Assembly: GCA_964631745.1 (NCBI GenBank)
Contig: CAZVWV010000024.1
Location: forward strand, 1-33,791
Length of the DNA stretch: 33,791 nucleotides
Reading direction: 5' to 3'
From: CAZVWV01 sp964631745
Lineage (GTDB): Bacteria; Bdellovibrionota_C; UBA2361; JBGSMV01
Every line of letters begins with the position of its first letter. Positions within the stretch are counted from its first letter, which is position 1. Below are positions 33,449 to 33,791 of this stretch, one piece after another. The notes under the pieces are model-generated. The model was not told the DNA's origin, made no database searches, and worked only from the letters and a program-made list of their open reading frames with translations. A program made the position numbers and the translations under genes.

Positions 33449-33685
33449 ATGGCAAAGACCGCAAAAGAGACAGTTTACATGGTTTCGACCGCCGGAACCG
33501 GATTTTTTTATATTAATCGTAAGAATAAAAAAAAGTTCAAAGGCGATTCAAAGATTAACCTGAAAAAATACGACCCTATCGCCCGGAAGCATGTGCTTTT
33601 CGAAGAGAAGAAACTCTCTAAGAAAAAGAAGCTTGTCGCGGCACCCAAAGCTGAGGCCAAGCCGGAAGAGCAAGCCAAGGCTTAG
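33449..33685 (+). CDS. rpmG: 50S ribosomal protein L33 with C-terminal extension
   Basis: A 78-residue ribosomal protein of the large subunit near the E site. The core TAGTGFFYINRKNKKK through LKKYDPIARKHVLFEEKKL is typical of the cysteine-free proteobacterial L33 (usual length about 50-55). About 20 extra residues follow, Ala/Lys/Glu/Pro-rich (KLVAAPKAEAKPEEQAKA), probably disordered. The start at 33449 is set by GAGGAG just upstream; an in-frame TTG at 33368 would create an unrelated N terminus. Divergent from tyrS with 84 bp between starts. Identity secure; the extension is the odd part. Confidence 0.93.
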   Translation: MAKTAKETVYMVSTAGTGFFYINRKNKKKFKGDSKINLKKYDPIARKHVLFEEKKLSKKKKLVAAPKAEAKPEEQAKA

Positions 33686-33687
33686 CA

Positions 33688-33715
33688 CCTATCTGGTAAC
33701 TCCTATTTGGTAACT
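33688..33715. repeat. 14-bp tandem repeat directly after rpmG
   Basis: Two abutting copies of CCTATYTGGTAACT (33688-33701 and 33702-33715) differ at one base (C or T at position six). They begin three bases after the rpmG stop codon. No coding role is seen. It resembles the other short direct duplications in the window. Confidence 0.85.
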
Positions 33716-33725
33716 GGGATGCGAG

Positions 33726-33789
33726 CTTGCACTAGCGTAGTGTTTCGCAAGTAGCTATACAACAATGCCAGCAGCGGAGAGCGAAACAC
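33726..33789 (+). other. overlapping alternative hairpins downstream of rpmG
   Basis: One structure pairs CTTG CACTA with TAGTG and CAAG (33726-33751), with a three-base loop and a five-base bulge. A second pairs GTGTTTCGC (33740-33748) with GCGAAACAC (33781-33789), a perfect 9-bp stem with a 32-base loop. They share bases 33740-33742 and 33748, so they compete. No T run follows within the window, which ends two bases later. Could be a terminator, attenuator-like leader or processing site for the next gene. Confidence 0.35.
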
Positions 33790-33791
33790 CA

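Noticed and set aside
33726..33791. A tRNA gene ending in CCA at the right edge, as often follows rpmG
   Set aside because: No T-arm GGTTCGA-type sequence, no anticodon stem and no proper acceptor pairing; the complementary arms form different hairpins.
1..33791. CRISPR arrays, insertion sequences, prophage or integrase genes
   Set aside because: No regularly spaced repeats beyond two-copy duplications, and no transposase, integrase or phage motifs in any frame.

Overview
The window reads as the chromosome of a Gram-negative, probably anaerobic or facultative bacterium with ferredoxin-centred energy metabolism. Evidence for a Gram-negative cell is several signal-peptide and beta-rich secreted proteins and a DsbD-type thiol transporter. 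The L33 protein is of the cysteine-free proteobacterial kind, and a DUF4388-like protein and HDOD/HD-GYP response regulators are also present. This suggests a delta-proteobacterial or Bdellovibrionota-like lineage, but I cannot name the taxon with confidence. No rRNA, tRNA, CRISPR array, insertion sequence or phage gene was seen.

Layout. Positions 1-12188 (minus strand) form one tightly packed operon reading korA-korB-nuoA-B-C-D-H-I-J-K-L-M-N, with nuoN running off the left edge. KorAB is a two-subunit 2-oxoacid (probably 2-oxoglutarate):ferredoxin oxidoreductase. The nuo genes are an 11-subunit complex I from which the NADH-oxidising module nuoE, nuoF and nuoG is absent at this locus. Positions 12430-16731 (minus strand) are a four-gene signalling cassette: a receiver protein with a degenerate HD-GYP domain, a short receiver with a coiled-coil tail, a PAS histidine kinase, and a receiver-HDOD protein. 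A 489-bp spacer follows. Then come nifJ, a single-chain pyruvate:ferredoxin oxidoreductase, and a dihydroorotate-dehydrogenase-like flavoprotein gene on the plus strand (17221-21784).

Positions 21807-33791 are more mixed. They hold a HAD phosphatase, an unrecognised 404-residue protein, a short DsbD plus a small helical protein, coaD, and a class I aminotransferase. Next are a LysM protein, a signal-peptide/membrane/TPR protein overlapping a DUF4388-like protein, a small exported protein, tyrS and rpmG.

How it fits together: NifJ and KorAB oxidise pyruvate and 2-oxoglutarate with CoA and reduce ferredoxin or flavodoxin. The EFG-less complex I encoded directly behind korAB is the obvious acceptor, passing electrons to quinone and pumping ions. 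The signalling cassette lies exactly between the two oxidoreductase loci and is aimed at korA, so a regulatory role in this metabolism is possible but unproven. A recurrent small-scale feature is short (10-16 bp) direct duplications in intergenic positions, including one that duplicates the ribosome-binding region of nifJ.
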